NCBI RefSeq assembly: GCF_002095475.1
Contig: NZ_MLFR01000020.1
Span: 41,759 to 105,758 of the forward strand
DNA length: 64,000 nucleotides
From: Pantoea rwandensis
GTDB lineage: Bacteria > Pseudomonadota > Gammaproteobacteria > Enterobacterales > Enterobacteriaceae
Direction: 5' to 3'
In this document: piece by piece, positions 45,242-54,302 of the stretch
Position numbering within the stretch: position 1 is the stretch's first letter
Layout: every line of letters begins with the position of its first letter
The notes under the pieces: model-generated
The model's database searches: none
Seen by the model: the letters and a program-made list of their open reading frames with translations, nothing else
What the model was told of the DNA's origin: nothing
Made by a program: the position numbers and the translations under genes

Positions 45242-46312
45242 ATGCAGTTTCTGAAAGCCATCAACAGAAATAAAAATGTTTTACTCAGAAAAATTAAAAA
45301 AGTTATGCTGCATTCTTTTCTCAAAACTCAACGTAGGCAGCGTCATTTCGATCCTGAAAATGTTCGTCATATATTGCTGCTACGTCTTGATGACAAAATC
45401 GGGGACATGGTCGTCACCACCGGAACCGCTTTTTTACTGACTGAGCAAGGTTACCGGGTATCTGTGCTAACTGGGCCTGTCTGTGCTCAGATGCTAAAAA
45501 AATGTGACTATCTGGATCAGGTCATCCTTTACAAAAATCGAATGTCTCTGGATGATCTTTCTGCTCAGAACTTTGATGTAATCGTCGATTTTGATGATGT
45601 TCAAGATTATGAACGCTTAAAACTGGCATGGCGGATGAGACGTAGCCATCATGTTGGGTTTAACAAAAACCTTCCGGGTATTTATAACTTGTGTATTAGT
45701 TATCTTGACGCCGAAAAGCATATCATTGAGCGCCATAAACGGGTGCTGGAATTATTTAACATCTATAAGAATGAATTTCAGTATCAACTTGGGAAATGCC
45801 TTCATGAGCAAGATAGAGTTAAAGGTGCGCTGAATTTTACTCCAGAGGATGTCATCGTATCTGTGAATCCTTATTCCGGCGCGCAAGACAAGGATTTTTC
45901 AGAAGAACAAGTGGTTTCACTCATCCATTTTATTCAATCAGTCAACCCTGCTATAAAAGTTGTCATTGTTGGGCAGGAGAATAAAGTGCGGAAATACAAT
46001 AAGTTTGGCGCGGTTATTGTTCCTGAAAGTACGATAAATACTGCTATCGAAATCGTCAGGTTATCAAGCTTAGTCGTCAGCACTGATACCTCGATTGTCC
46101 ACATTGCTAATGCACTCAACCGCCCACTTATCTCTATTTATAATAAGCGTAAACTGAAAGATACCGGCTTACCAGGTTATAAAATCTGGGCTCCTAACTA
46201 TCCACTGGGCAAACAAGTCATTGTCGAAGGTGCTTACATTGGGAAAAGTCCAATTAATCAAGTCTTCCCGATGATTGAAGCTGCACTCTTGACGACCAGA
46301 GTCCATGATTGA
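45242..46312 (+). CDS. Heptosyltransferase-like glycosyltransferase, GT9 family
   Basis: The 356-residue protein shows GT9 features: HILLLRLDDKIGDMVVTTG near residue 43 (the family's R-x-x-x-GD start) and, in the C-terminal domain, VVSTDTSIVHIANALNRPL, matching the DTGxxHxA sugar-nucleotide site with Ser for Gly. The N terminus is basic (KNVLLRKIKKVMLHSF). GT9 enzymes add heptose or related sugars to LPS core. GGAAAG lies 5 bases before the ATG at 45242; the ATG at 45230 overlaps that site. Base composition is clearly more AT-rich than the core genes around, which suggests transfer. Acceptor and donor are unknown. Confidence 0.82.
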   Translation: MQFLKAINRNKNVLLRKIKKVMLHSFLKTQRRQRHFDPENVRHILLLRLDDKIGDMVVTTGTAFLLTEQGYRVSVLTGPVCAQMLKKCDYLDQVILYKNRMSLDDLSAQNFDVIVDFDDVQDYERLKLAWRMRRSHHVGFNKNLPGIYNLCISYLDAEKHIIERHKRVLELFNIYKNEFQYQLGKCLHEQDRVKGALNFTPEDVIVSVNPYSGAQDKDFSEEQVVSLIHFIQSVNPAIKVVIVGQENKVRKYNKFGAVIVPESTINTAIEIVRLSSLVVSTDTSIVHIANALNRPLISIYNKRKLKDTGLPGYKIWAPNYPLGKQVIVEGAYIGKSPINQVFPMIEAALLTTRVHD

Positions 46313-46776
46313 TGCAATCAGGCAGTCACGCTGCCTGATATACATTTTCTTCCAGTGATTATCTGTCCTCTAAATATACAGTTGCCAGGCAGAACGTAGG
46401 GATGTACTGAAAACATTGATTCAGCAAAGCCTTGAGTACTGAAAGTCATTTTGCTTACGGATCATATGTGAGTTGATAAATAATCTATTTTTTTAGATTA
46501 ATAATCACATGGATGTATGGCGGACTTTTAATTAAAGATTGTTAAAAACACGTTGTAGGAAATTTTCGCCTTAAATAGAATGACCTCAATTAATATCTGT
46601 AAAGTGTTGTTCCATCAGCTACAGATTGTTTGACTCCTCACAGATAATCATTATCCCTTAGCTTGTAAAGGAAGGTCACTGACTCTAACGTAATAAATGA
46701 ACGTTAGAGCGGTGAAACACTTTATCAAGGCAATGGGTCAATACAGTATTAAAGGCCTCTATGCATCAGATGGGAC
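46313..46776. other. 464-bp AT-rich gap with two inverted repeats
   Basis: No gene is supported here. TAATCTA-T6-TAGATTA (46481-46500) and CTCTAACGT-AATAAATGA-ACGTTAGAG (46683-46709) are perfect inverted repeats. The composition resembles the GT9 gene rather than the tau locus, so the boundary between two acquired blocks probably lies near 46770. Confidence 0.4.
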
Positions 46777-47757
46777 CTAACTGGAAGCGCGTTCGACGCG
46801 CTTCCACGGCAGCACCTCGCGTACCACTTCACTGTGCGGCTGGCGAATGCGGTTCAGTAATAGCTGAACGCTGCGTGCGCCCAGCCGGTTCATCGGCTGC
46901 TCGATGGTTGTTAGCGGCGGATTGAGGCTGCTGGTAAACGGGATGCCATCGAATCCCACCACCGCCAGATCTTCCGGCACGCGCAGTCCGGCATCCAACG
47001 CCGCGTGGATCACACCGACCGCCAACACATCCGATACTGCAAACACCGCATCTGGCCGCTCCGGCTGTGCCAGCAATTCACGCAGCGCAGCACTTCCCGC
47101 CTCACACGAAATATTCTCCGCGTAAGCCACCGCTCCCCAGTTGAGTTCAAGCTGTTCCAACGCTTCACGATAGCCACGCTCGCGTTGATGAGAGTAGAGA
47201 TAGCGCATATCACAGTTTACCAGTGCAATACGGCGCCGGCCTTTGCCCGCCAAATAACGCACAGTCTCAAATGCGGCTTCTTTATTATCAATCGTGACGC
47301 TGGAAGCGGGAATCGACGGGTCGTATTCCGCGCACTGTACCCAAGGGGCATTGCCAATCAAGCCTTTCAGCTCTTGCAAACAGGCGGCCGCATCCATGGT
47401 GATGACGCCATCCACCACTTTGCCGCTCAGCAGCGCCAGATAGGCGGCTTCTCGTGGCAGCTGTGAAGCTGAATTGCATAACAGGATGTGATAACCCTGC
47501 GCTTCGGCTTCAGCTTCAATGCCTTGCACCACACGTGAGCAGAAGGGATTAGTGATGTCTGAAATTAACACCAGTAACATATGACTCTGCGATGTGCGCA
47601 GCTGACGAGCCAGCAAATTGGGCTGATAGTCGCAGTGCTCGATGGCTGCCAATACCTTTCCTCGCGTGTCTGGCCGCACGCCCGGATGTTGATTCAACAC
47701 CCGCGATACCGTGGCTTTAGATACGCCAGCCAGACGTGCAACTTCCTCAATCGACAT
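46777..47757 (-). CDS. LacI-family transcription regulator
   Basis: The 326-residue regulator starts with the helix-turn-helix IEEVARLAGVSKATVSRVL and continues with a periplasmic-binding-protein-like sensor domain (LVLISDITNPFCSRVVQG; VVGFDGIPFTSSLNPPLTTIEQP). The ATG at 47757 fits the family; the open frame extends upstream through a hydrophobic stretch that is probably untranslated. It is divergent from tauABCD and likely controls it or senses a related metabolite, which is unusual because enterobacterial tau genes are normally driven by Cbl/CysB. The effector is unknown. The last codons contain the palindrome GGAAGCGCGT-TCG-ACGCGCTTCC. Confidence 0.88.
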   Translation of the reverse strand: MSIEEVARLAGVSKATVSRVLNQHPGVRPDTRGKVLAAIEHCDYQPNLLARQLRTSQSHMLLVLISDITNPFCSRVVQGIEAEAEAQGYHILLCNSASQLPREAAYLALLSGKVVDGVITMDAAACLQELKGLIGNAPWVQCAEYDPSIPASSVTIDNKEAAFETVRYLAGKGRRRIALVNCDMRYLYSHQRERGYREALEQLELNWGAVAYAENISCEAGSAALRELLAQPERPDAVFAVSDVLAVGVIHAALDAGLRVPEDLAVVGFDGIPFTSSLNPPLTTIEQPMNRLGARSVQLLLNRIRQPHSEVVREVLPWKRVERASS

Positions 47758-47992
47758 GGATTTCAGTACCGCAAACAGAGTGAAAAACAGAGAATCTATC
47801 AATAGCACAGCCAGGATGTGAGCGCGTGACATATTTCTGTCTTTACACCTTCTTTGCATTTGCGCATTTCGCATACCTTTGCCCGATGATGATCTAAGAA
47901 CAGATTTTCATTAGGGATAATTTTTAATTCCTTTATGAAATTACAGCCGCTGGAGAAACTGCCGTCACGACATAACATTGGGGTGAATGATG

Positions 47993-48970
47993 ATGGCAGT
48001 AAAAAAAACAATAACGGCAGTGGCGGCAGCATTGGCCCTGATGGCTTTTCAGGCACAGGCGGTCAACGTCACTGTGGCGTATCAAACCTCAGCGGAACCG
48101 GCCAAAGTGGCGCAGGCTGACAACACCTTTGCCAAAGAGAGCGGCGCGACGGTGGACTGGCGCAAGTTTGATAGTGGTGCCAGCGTGCTGCGAGCACTGG
48201 CTTCAGGTGATGTGCAAATCGGTAATATCGGGTCCAGCCCGTTAGCAGTGGCGGCAACACAGCAACTGCCCATCGAAGCCTTCTTACTGGCATCACAGCT
48301 TGGCAATTCCGAAGCGCTGGTGGTCAAAAAATCCATCACCAGTCCCAAGGATTTGATTGGCAAACGCATCGCCGTGCCATTCATCTCCACCACCCATTAC
48401 AGCCTGTTATCTGCACTTAAACATTGGGGCATTAAGCCGTCACAGGTGCAGTTAGTGAATCTGCAACCGCCAGCCATTATTGCGGCGTGGAAACGCGGTG
48501 ATATCGACGGCGCCTACGTCTGGTCGCCAGCAGTTAACGAGCTGGAAAAAGACGGCACGGTGCTGACCGACTCCTCACAGGTAGGCAAATGGGGTTCACC
48601 GACGCTAGATGTGTGGGTAGTGCGTAAAGATTTCGCCCAGCAGCATCCTGAAATCGTCACTGCCTTTGCGCGCAGTGCGATTGAGGCGCAGCAAGCCTAC
48701 ATTGCTAATCCAGAACAGTGGCTGAAGCAGCCCGACAATCTTAGCAAACTGGCGCGACTGAGTGGCGTACCGGAAAGCGATGTGCCGGTGCTGGTCAAAG
48801 GCAATACCTACCTGACCGCACAGCAACAGGTGGAACAGCTGGGTAAACCGGTCAACAAAGCGATTGTTGATACCGCACACTTCCTGAAAGAGCAGGGCAA
48901 AGTGCCGGATGCGGCTAACGATTACAGCAGCTTTGTCACTACGCGCTTTGTTGCGCCCTTAGCGAAATAA
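47993..48970 (+). CDS. tauA: Taurine ABC transporter, periplasmic binding protein
   Basis: The 325-residue protein has a signal peptide ([23 protein letters not shown]) and an SsuA/TauA-type binding fold beginning [19 protein letters not shown], with [14 protein letters not shown] and [12 protein letters not shown]. It captures taurine for uptake as a sulfur source. Three in-frame ATG codons occur at 47987, 47990 and 47993; the last is best spaced from GGGGTG. It is first of tauABCD, divergent from the LacI-type gene. Confidence 0.93.
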   Translation: MAVKKTITAVAAALALMAFQAQAVNVTVAYQTSAEPAKVAQADNTFAKESGATVDWRKFDSGASVLRALASGDVQIGNIGSSPLAVAATQQLPIEAFLLASQLGNSEALVVKKSITSPKDLIGKRIAVPFISTTHYSLLSALKHWGIKPSQVQLVNLQPPAIIAAWKRGDIDGAYVWSPAVNELEKDGTVLTDSSQVGKWGSPTLDVWVVRKDFAQQHPEIVTAFARSAIEAQQAYIANPEQWLKQPDNLSKLARLSGVPESDVPVLVKGNTYLTAQQQVEQLGKPVNKAIVDTAHFLKEQGKVPDAANDYSSFVTTRFVAPLAK

Positions 48971-48980
48971 CGGAGGCGTT

Positions 48981-49748
48981 ATGCTCAGCATCACCAACCT
49001 GAATGCACGTTACGCCGGACAACCCGCGCTGCAGGATATTAACCTGCAGCTGGATCAACGCGACCTGCTGGTGGTGCTGGGGCCCTCTGGCTGTGGCAAA
49101 ACCACACTGCTGAATTTGATCGCCGGTTTCCTGCCGTTGGAGTCAGGCAGCATCACGCTAGATGGCCAAGCGGTAAAGGGACCCGGCGCCGAACGCGGTG
49201 TGGTATTCCAAAACGAAGGTTTACTGCCGTGGCGCAACGTGATCGATAACGTGGCGTTTGGTTTGCAACTGACGGGGATGGCGAAAGCAGAGCGTCATGT
49301 GATTGCGCGTCGTTTGATCCGTAAAGTCGGATTGGAAGGGGCCGAAAAGCGTTTTATCTGGCAGCTCTCTGGGGGTCAGCGTCAGCGCGTGGGGATTGCG
49401 CGTGCGCTGGCGGCTGACCCTCAGCTGCTGCTGTTAGATGAGCCATTTGGCGCGCTGGATGCCTTCACCCGTGAACAGATGCAAACCCTGCTGCTGACGC
49501 TGTGGCGCGATACCGGCAAACAGATTTTGCTCATCACTCACGATATTGAAGAAGCGGTGTTTCTCGCCAGCGAGCTGGTGCTGCTGTCAACTGGGCCTGG
49601 TCGCGTGGTGGAACGTATCAAACTCGATTTTGGTCAGCGGTTCGCTGCCGGTGAACCGTGCCGCAGTATCAAATCCGATCCGGCCTTTATCGAGCGCCGC
49701 GAATATGTGCTGAATCAGGTCTTTTCTCAGCGGGAGGCGTTTGTATGA
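48981..49748 (+). CDS. tauB: Taurine ABC transporter, ATP-binding protein
   Basis: The 255-residue ATPase shows Walker [11 protein letters not shown] loop, signature [15 protein letters not shown], Walker [13 protein letters not shown] and the switch histidine in [11 protein letters not shown]. It energises TauC. It starts 10 bases after tauA and overlaps tauC by 4. Confidence 0.95.
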   Translation: MLSITNLNARYAGQPALQDINLQLDQRDLLVVLGPSGCGKTTLLNLIAGFLPLESGSITLDGQAVKGPGAERGVVFQNEGLLPWRNVIDNVAFGLQLTGMAKAERHVIARRLIRKVGLEGAEKRFIWQLSGGQRQRVGIARALAADPQLLLLDEPFGALDAFTREQMQTLLLTLWRDTGKQILLITHDIEEAVFLASELVLLSTGPGRVVERIKLDFGQRFAAGEPCRSIKSDPAFIERREYVLNQVFSQREAFV

Positions 49749-50572
49749 GTGCGGTTATTGATGAGAAAACGCAAACTCGCCGCCGCGCACTGCGCTGGCC
49801 GTTTTCAGCCCAGTTTTCACTGAGCTTGCTGAGTGTCGGTTTGCTGCTGCTGGTGTGGTGGGGCGTGACGGCGCTCGGTTTAGTTGCACCCCTGTTCCTA
49901 CCGCCACCCCAGCAGGTGCTGCAAAAGTTACTGCTGATCGCCAGTCCGCAAGGCTTTATGGATGCGACCTTATGGCAGCACTTGGGTGCCAGCCTGACGC
50001 GTATGTTGGTGGCGTTGTTCTTCGCGGCGCTGATTGGCATCCCTGTGGGCATTGCGATGGGTTTAAGTCCGGCGATTCGCGGGCTGCTCGACCCGCTGAT
50101 TGAACTCTATCGCCCGGTGCCGCCGCTCGCCTATTTGCCGCTGATGGTGATTTGGTTTGGCATCGGTGAGACCTCGAAAATTTTACTGATTTATCTGGCA
50201 ATCTTCGCGCCGGTCACGCTCTCGACACTGGCGGGTGTGAAGAATGCTCAGCAGGTACGGATACGAGCGGCGCAAGCTTTGGGGGCTTCACGCTGGCAGC
50301 TGCTGCGCTTTGTCATCTTGCCGGGTGCCTTGCCGGAAATTCTTACCGGTTTGCGTATTGGCCTCGGCGTCGGCTGGTCAACGCTGGTGGCTGCCGAACT
50401 GATTGCCGCCACGCGCGGGCTGGGATTCATGGTGCAGTCGGCGGGCGAGTTCCTTGCTACTGATGTGGTGCTAGCCGGAATCGCCGTGATTGCCTTGATC
50501 GCTTTTAGCTTAGAACTGGGTCTGCGCGCTTTGCAGCGCCGATTAACGCCCTGGAATGGAGAACAGCAATGA
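49745..50572 (+). CDS. tauC: Taurine ABC transporter, permease
   Basis: The 275-residue inner-membrane permease has about six helices and the EAA-type cytoplasmic loop ([26 protein letters not shown]). The ATG at 49745 overlaps the tauB stop (ATGA). It passes taurine from TauA to the cytoplasm. Confidence 0.95.
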   Translation: MSAVIDEKTQTRRRALRWPFSAQFSLSLLSVGLLLLVWWGVTALGLVAPLFLPPPQQVLQKLLLIASPQGFMDATLWQHLGASLTRMLVALFFAALIGIPVGIAMGLSPAIRGLLDPLIELYRPVPPLAYLPLMVIWFGIGETSKILLIYLAIFAPVTLSTLAGVKNAQQVRIRAAQALGASRWQLLRFVILPGALPEILTGLRIGLGVGWSTLVAAELIAATRGLGFMVQSAGEFLATDVVLAGIAVIALIAFSLELGLRALQRRLTPWNGEQQ

Positions 50573-51408
50573 ACGAACGTCTTACTTTTACCGCGCTGGG
50601 CCCGTATATCGGTTCGCAGGTTAGCGATGTGGATCTCAGTCGACCATTAAGCGACGCGCAGTTTGAGCAGCTTTATCATGGCCTACTGCGTCATCAAGTG
50701 TTGTTCCTGCGTAATCAGCTGATCACGCCGGAGCAGCAGCGTGCGTTAGCGATTCGCTTTGGCGATCTGCATATCCATCCGGTGTATCCGCACGCGGAAG
50801 GGGTGGACGAGATCATCGTGCTGGATACCCATCAGGACAATCCACCGGATAATGATAACTGGCACACCGATGTGACCTTTATCGAAACGCCGCCAGCGAT
50901 AGCGATTCTGGCCTCCAAGCTGTTACCGGAAAGCGGTGGCGATACGCTGTGGTCCACGGGGATTGCGGCTTATGAAGCCCTGTCAGAGCCCTTTAAGCAG
51001 CTGCTGGGTGGCTTGCAGGCGGAGCACGATTTCAAGAAGTCATTCCAGGAATACAAATACCGCAAGACCGAAGAGGAACATCAACGCTGGCAACAGGCCG
51101 TGGCGAAGCATCCGCCGGTGCAACATCCCGTCATTCGCACACACCCGGTGAGTGGGCGCAAGGCGTTATTTGTGAATGAAGGCTTCACGACGCGTTTATT
51201 GGGATTGAGTGAGAAGGAGAGTGAGGCGCTGCTGAATTTCCTGTTCTGGCATACGGCGAAACCGGAGTTTCAGGTGCGCTGGCGCTGGCAGCCGAATGAT
51301 GTTGCGATCTGGGATAACCGCGTGACGCAGCATTATGCCAATGCGGATTATTATCCGGCACGCAGGGTGATGCATCGGGCGACAGTGCTGGGTGATGTTC
51401 CGTTCTAA
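50569..51408 (+). CDS. tauD: Taurine dioxygenase
   Basis: The 279-residue Fe(II)/2-oxoglutarate enzyme keeps the metal triad at the E. coli positions: H99 and D101 in NWHTDVTF and H255 in VTQHYANADY. It oxidises taurine to sulfite and aminoacetaldehyde, freeing sulfur for cysteine synthesis. It overlaps tauC by 4 bases and ends the operon. Confidence 0.95.
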   Translation: MNERLTFTALGPYIGSQVSDVDLSRPLSDAQFEQLYHGLLRHQVLFLRNQLITPEQQRALAIRFGDLHIHPVYPHAEGVDEIIVLDTHQDNPPDNDNWHTDVTFIETPPAIAILASKLLPESGGDTLWSTGIAAYEALSEPFKQLLGGLQAEHDFKKSFQEYKYRKTEEEHQRWQQAVAKHPPVQHPVIRTHPVSGRKALFVNEGFTTRLLGLSEKESEALLNFLFWHTAKPEFQVRWRWQPNDVAIWDNRVTQHYANADYYPARRVMHRATVLGDVPF

Positions 51409-51424
51409 CTGGCTGATTCATATC

Positions 51425-51484
51425 CGTAGCGGCGCGATTTATCGCGCGTGTCTAAAAAAATGAGCAATAAATTGCGCCGCTACG
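51425..51484. repeat. Palindromic intergenic repeat, copy 2
   Basis: Arms 51425-51447 (CGTAGCGGCGCG...) and 51464-51484 (...TTGCGCCGCTACG) repeat the element at 26452-26510, with a different loop and a slightly shorter second arm. It lies just after tauD. Confidence 0.88.
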
Positions 51485-51544
51485 AAGTGTGCAAACATCC
51501 AGGCAAGCGCACAAGATACAGCGATGAGAATCTAAACAGGACAG

Positions 51545-51640
51545 GAAATCCCCGCCAGAAGAGCAAAGCGTCCGCCACATGGATGTGGCGGTCGATCAGC
51601 ATGGATGCGTGATCCCTTTGCGATCGGGCGGGGCTTTTCT
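51545..51640. repeat. Nested inverted repeats forming a possible branched RNA/DNA structure
   Basis: Outer stem CCCCGCC/GGCGGGG (51550-51556 with 51627-51633) and inner stem GCAAAG/CTTTGC (51563-51568 with 51616-51621) enclose two hairpins: CCGCCACAT/ATGTGGCGG (51572-51591) and GATCAGCAT/ATGCGTGATC (51594-51614). Both hairpin tips read CATGGATG. Nothing I know is named for this. On the plus strand GCTTTTCT follows. Confidence 0.6.
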
Positions 51641-51729
51641 GGCCCTTACACCAAACCCGGCAGCAACATAAACAGCAACACAATTTACCAGGTTCGTAAA
51701 ATGCGAACCCTACAGAACCAACCTGTCGG

Positions 51730-53634
51730 CTATCCCGCCAGCATTTGCTCCAGCTGCTCTTGCGCATCCAGCCAGGCCATTTCAACGTCTTCTAAAGCAG
51801 ATTTGCTCTCTGCCTGACGTTGCAACGCCACGTTCAAATCCGCTTTACGGCTCTGATCGTAAATTGCACTGTCTGACAGCATCGCTTCCGCTTCACTCAG
51901 TTGGCTCTGCCATTTCGCCATCTGCTTTTCCAGCTTCTCTATCTCTTTGCGTAATGGCTGAGTCTGCGCGCGCAGTTCGGCATCGCGGCGCTTCTGATCT
52001 TTACGAGACTGGGCGCTATTGGCGTTATCTAGCTTTGGCGTTGCATCCTGTTGGGCCTGCTGCTTTTGCAAATCGCTCAACCACTGCTGGTAATCATCGA
52101 GATCGCCCTCGAACACATCGACTTTGCGGTCATGCACCAGATAGAGATCGTCGGTGGTGGATCGCAGCAAATGACGATCATGCGAAACCACCACCAAGGC
52201 GCCCTCGAAATCAATCAGTGCTTCGGTCAATGCCTGACGCATGTCGAGATCAAGGTGGTTGGTCGGTTCATCGAGCAGCAGCAAGTTTGGACGTTGCCAG
52301 ACAATCAGCGCCAGCACCAGTCGCGCTTTTTCACCGCCCGAGAAGCGCTCAGTGATTTCGCTGACTTTGTCACCCTGGAAGCCGAAGCCGCCGAGGTAAT
52401 CACGCAATTGCTGTTCGAGCGTTTGTGGCGCAATACGTGCCAGGTGCTGCAATGGCGATTCATCAGCGCGTAGATATTCAAGCTGATGCTGAGCGAAGTA
52501 GCCGAGTTTGATGCCTTTCGCCAAGCCGACTTTGCCATCCAGCGCTTCAATCTCGCCGGCCAGCAGTTTGATCAGCGTTGATTTACCCGCACCGTTACGG
52601 CCTAAGAGGCCGATGCGCGAACCGGGCACCAGGTTGAGCTTAATGGCATCAAGAATGATGCGTTCACCGTAACCTGCCGTGACTTTTTCCATTTTCAGCA
52701 ATGGATTCGGCAGGCTTTCGGGGGCACGGAAGCTGAAACTGAACGGGTTATCGACGTGTGCAGGGGCAATCAACTCCATGCGCTCCAGCATTTTGATACG
52801 ACTCTGTGCCTGCTTGGCTTTGGTGGCCTGCGCACGGAAGCGATCAATATACTTTTGCAGATGCTGCACTTTTTCCTGCTGACTCTGGAACAGCGCCTGC
52901 TGCTGCGCCAGTTTGGCGACGCGCTGGCGCTCAAACGAGCTGTAGTTGCCGGTGTATTCGAACATGGTTTGCTGTTCGATATGGATAATCTTATCCACCA
53001 CCGGATCGAGAAAGTCTCGGTCATGCGAAATCAGGATCAGCGTGCCTTCATAGCTTTTCAACCAGCGTTCAAGCCAGATCACTGCATCGAGATCAAGGTG
53101 GTTAGTCGGTTCATCCAGCAGCAGCAGATCGGATCGACACACCAGTGCTTGCGCAAGGTTGAGGCGCATACGCCAGCCACCGGAAAAGTCGCTCACCGAC
53201 CGCATTAATTGTTCCTGGCTAAAGCCCAATCCGTGCAGCAGGCTGGACGCACGAGCGTGTATGCTCCACGCTTGGATCGCATCCAGTTTGCCGTGTAGCA
53301 GTGCGATAGCGTTGCCGTCATCTTTTGCATTTGCTTCTGCTAATTCGGATTCAAGCTGACGATATTCGCGGTCGCCATCAATAACATATTCAAGTGCGGC
53401 TTTGCTCAGCGCAGGGGTTTCCTGATTCACCCATGCCAATGCCCAACTGCTGGGGAAGGTGAAGTGACCCGCATCACTGCTGATTTCACCCTTCAGTAGC
53501 GACAGCAGCGTGGATTTACCGCAGCCGTTTTTGCCCACCAGACCGACTTTTTGGCCGGGATTAATGGTGGCTGTTGCGTTATCCAGCAGCACATTGGTGC
53601 CGCGGCGGATTTGTAATGAGGAAAATACAATCAT
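51730..53634 (-). CDS. yheS: ABC-F protein YheS
   Basis: The 634-residue protein has two ATP-binding domains and no membrane helices, the ABC-F layout. Walker A motifs are GLVGKNGCGKST and GLLGRNGAGKST; signatures are FSGGWRMRLNLAQAL and FSGGEKARLVLAL; a basic linker joins them, and a C-terminal coiled coil (about 540-630) follows. ABC-F proteins act on the ribosome. It is close to E. coli YheS (637). It marks return to the core order and is divergent from kefG. Confidence 0.94.
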   Translation of the reverse strand: MIVFSSLQIRRGTNVLLDNATATINPGQKVGLVGKNGCGKSTLLSLLKGEISSDAGHFTFPSSWALAWVNQETPALSKAALEYVIDGDREYRQLESELAEANAKDDGNAIALLHGKLDAIQAWSIHARASSLLHGLGFSQEQLMRSVSDFSGGWRMRLNLAQALVCRSDLLLLDEPTNHLDLDAVIWLERWLKSYEGTLILISHDRDFLDPVVDKIIHIEQQTMFEYTGNYSSFERQRVAKLAQQQALFQSQQEKVQHLQKYIDRFRAQATKAKQAQSRIKMLERMELIAPAHVDNPFSFSFRAPESLPNPLLKMEKVTAGYGERIILDAIKLNLVPGSRIGLLGRNGAGKSTLIKLLAGEIEALDGKVGLAKGIKLGYFAQHQLEYLRADESPLQHLARIAPQTLEQQLRDYLGGFGFQGDKVSEITERFSGGEKARLVLALIVWQRPNLLLLDEPTNHLDLDMRQALTEALIDFEGALVVVSHDRHLLRSTTDDLYLVHDRKVDVFEGDLDDYQQWLSDLQKQQAQQDATPKLDNANSAQSRKDQKRRDAELRAQTQPLRKEIEKLEKQMAKWQSQLSEAEAMLSDSAIYDQSRKADLNVALQRQAESKSALEDVEMAWLDAQEQLEQMLAG

Positions 53635-53749
53635 AAGCGCCGTATCGTCAGAATATGTTAATTTATTGGCAACATAATTCGATAATGGTTAGTTGCGTCG
53701 AGCATGGTAGCGGAATTCCTCTGCTGTGACGACGCCTTGGAGGGGAACG

Positions 53750-54302
53750 ATGTCGCAGCCACCTAAAATATTGCTGCTTTATGCCCATCCGGAAACACAG
53801 GATTCGATTGCTAATCGGGTTTTGCTGCAGTCGGCTATGGAACTGGACCACGTCACGGTGCACGATTTATACGCCCACTATCCGGATTTTTTTTATTGAT
53901 GTTCACTACGAACAGCAACTGCTGCGTGAACATCAAATCGTGGTATTCCAGCATCCGCTTTATACCTACAGCTGCCCGGCGTTACTGAAAGAGTGGTTGG
54001 ACCGCGTGTTGTCGCGCGGATTTGCCAGCGGTATCGATGGCAATGCGCTCGAGGGTAAATACTGGCGTAGCGTGGTCACCACCGGAGAGCCGGAAACGGC
54101 TTACCACCACAGTGGGCTGAATCGCTATCCCATGAGCGACATCATGCGTCCGTTTGAGTTGACGGCGCAGATGTGCCGCATGCACTGGATGACGCCAATG
54201 GTGATCTACTGGGCACGCCGCCAGACGCCAGAGGTGATGCGTAACTATGCGCACGCCTATCGCGACTGGCTCTCTTCACCGTTGCCGCAGGGAGTGGTGT
54301 GA
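53750..54302 (+). pseudogene. kefG: KefG, ancillary protein of KefB, frame interrupted at a T8 run
   Basis: From the ATG at 53750 (after AGGGG) the sequence reads [15 protein letters not shown] and continues as KefG to YAHYPDFF, then meets a premature TGA after a run of eight T (53887-53894). In the next frame the protein resumes [14 protein letters not shown] and runs to the stop at 54300-54302. With seven T the product is 183 residues, about the E. coli length. KefG is a flavodoxin-like quinone oxidoreductase needed for full KefB activity. Its stop overlaps the kefB start, so it is probably intact in the living strain. Confidence 0.9.

Noticed and set aside
46783..46805. GGAAGCGCGT/ACGCGCTTCC palindrome at the end of the LacI-type gene as a terminator
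   Set aside because: It lies inside the coding sequence and is not followed by a U tract; noted only in the gene entry.
47758..47874. In-frame N-terminal extension of the LacI-type regulator with a hydrophobic stretch, suggesting a membrane-anchored regulator
   Set aside because: LacI-family proteins begin at the helix-turn-helix, as the ATG at 47757 does; the upstream part is intergenic and has no well-placed ribosome site.
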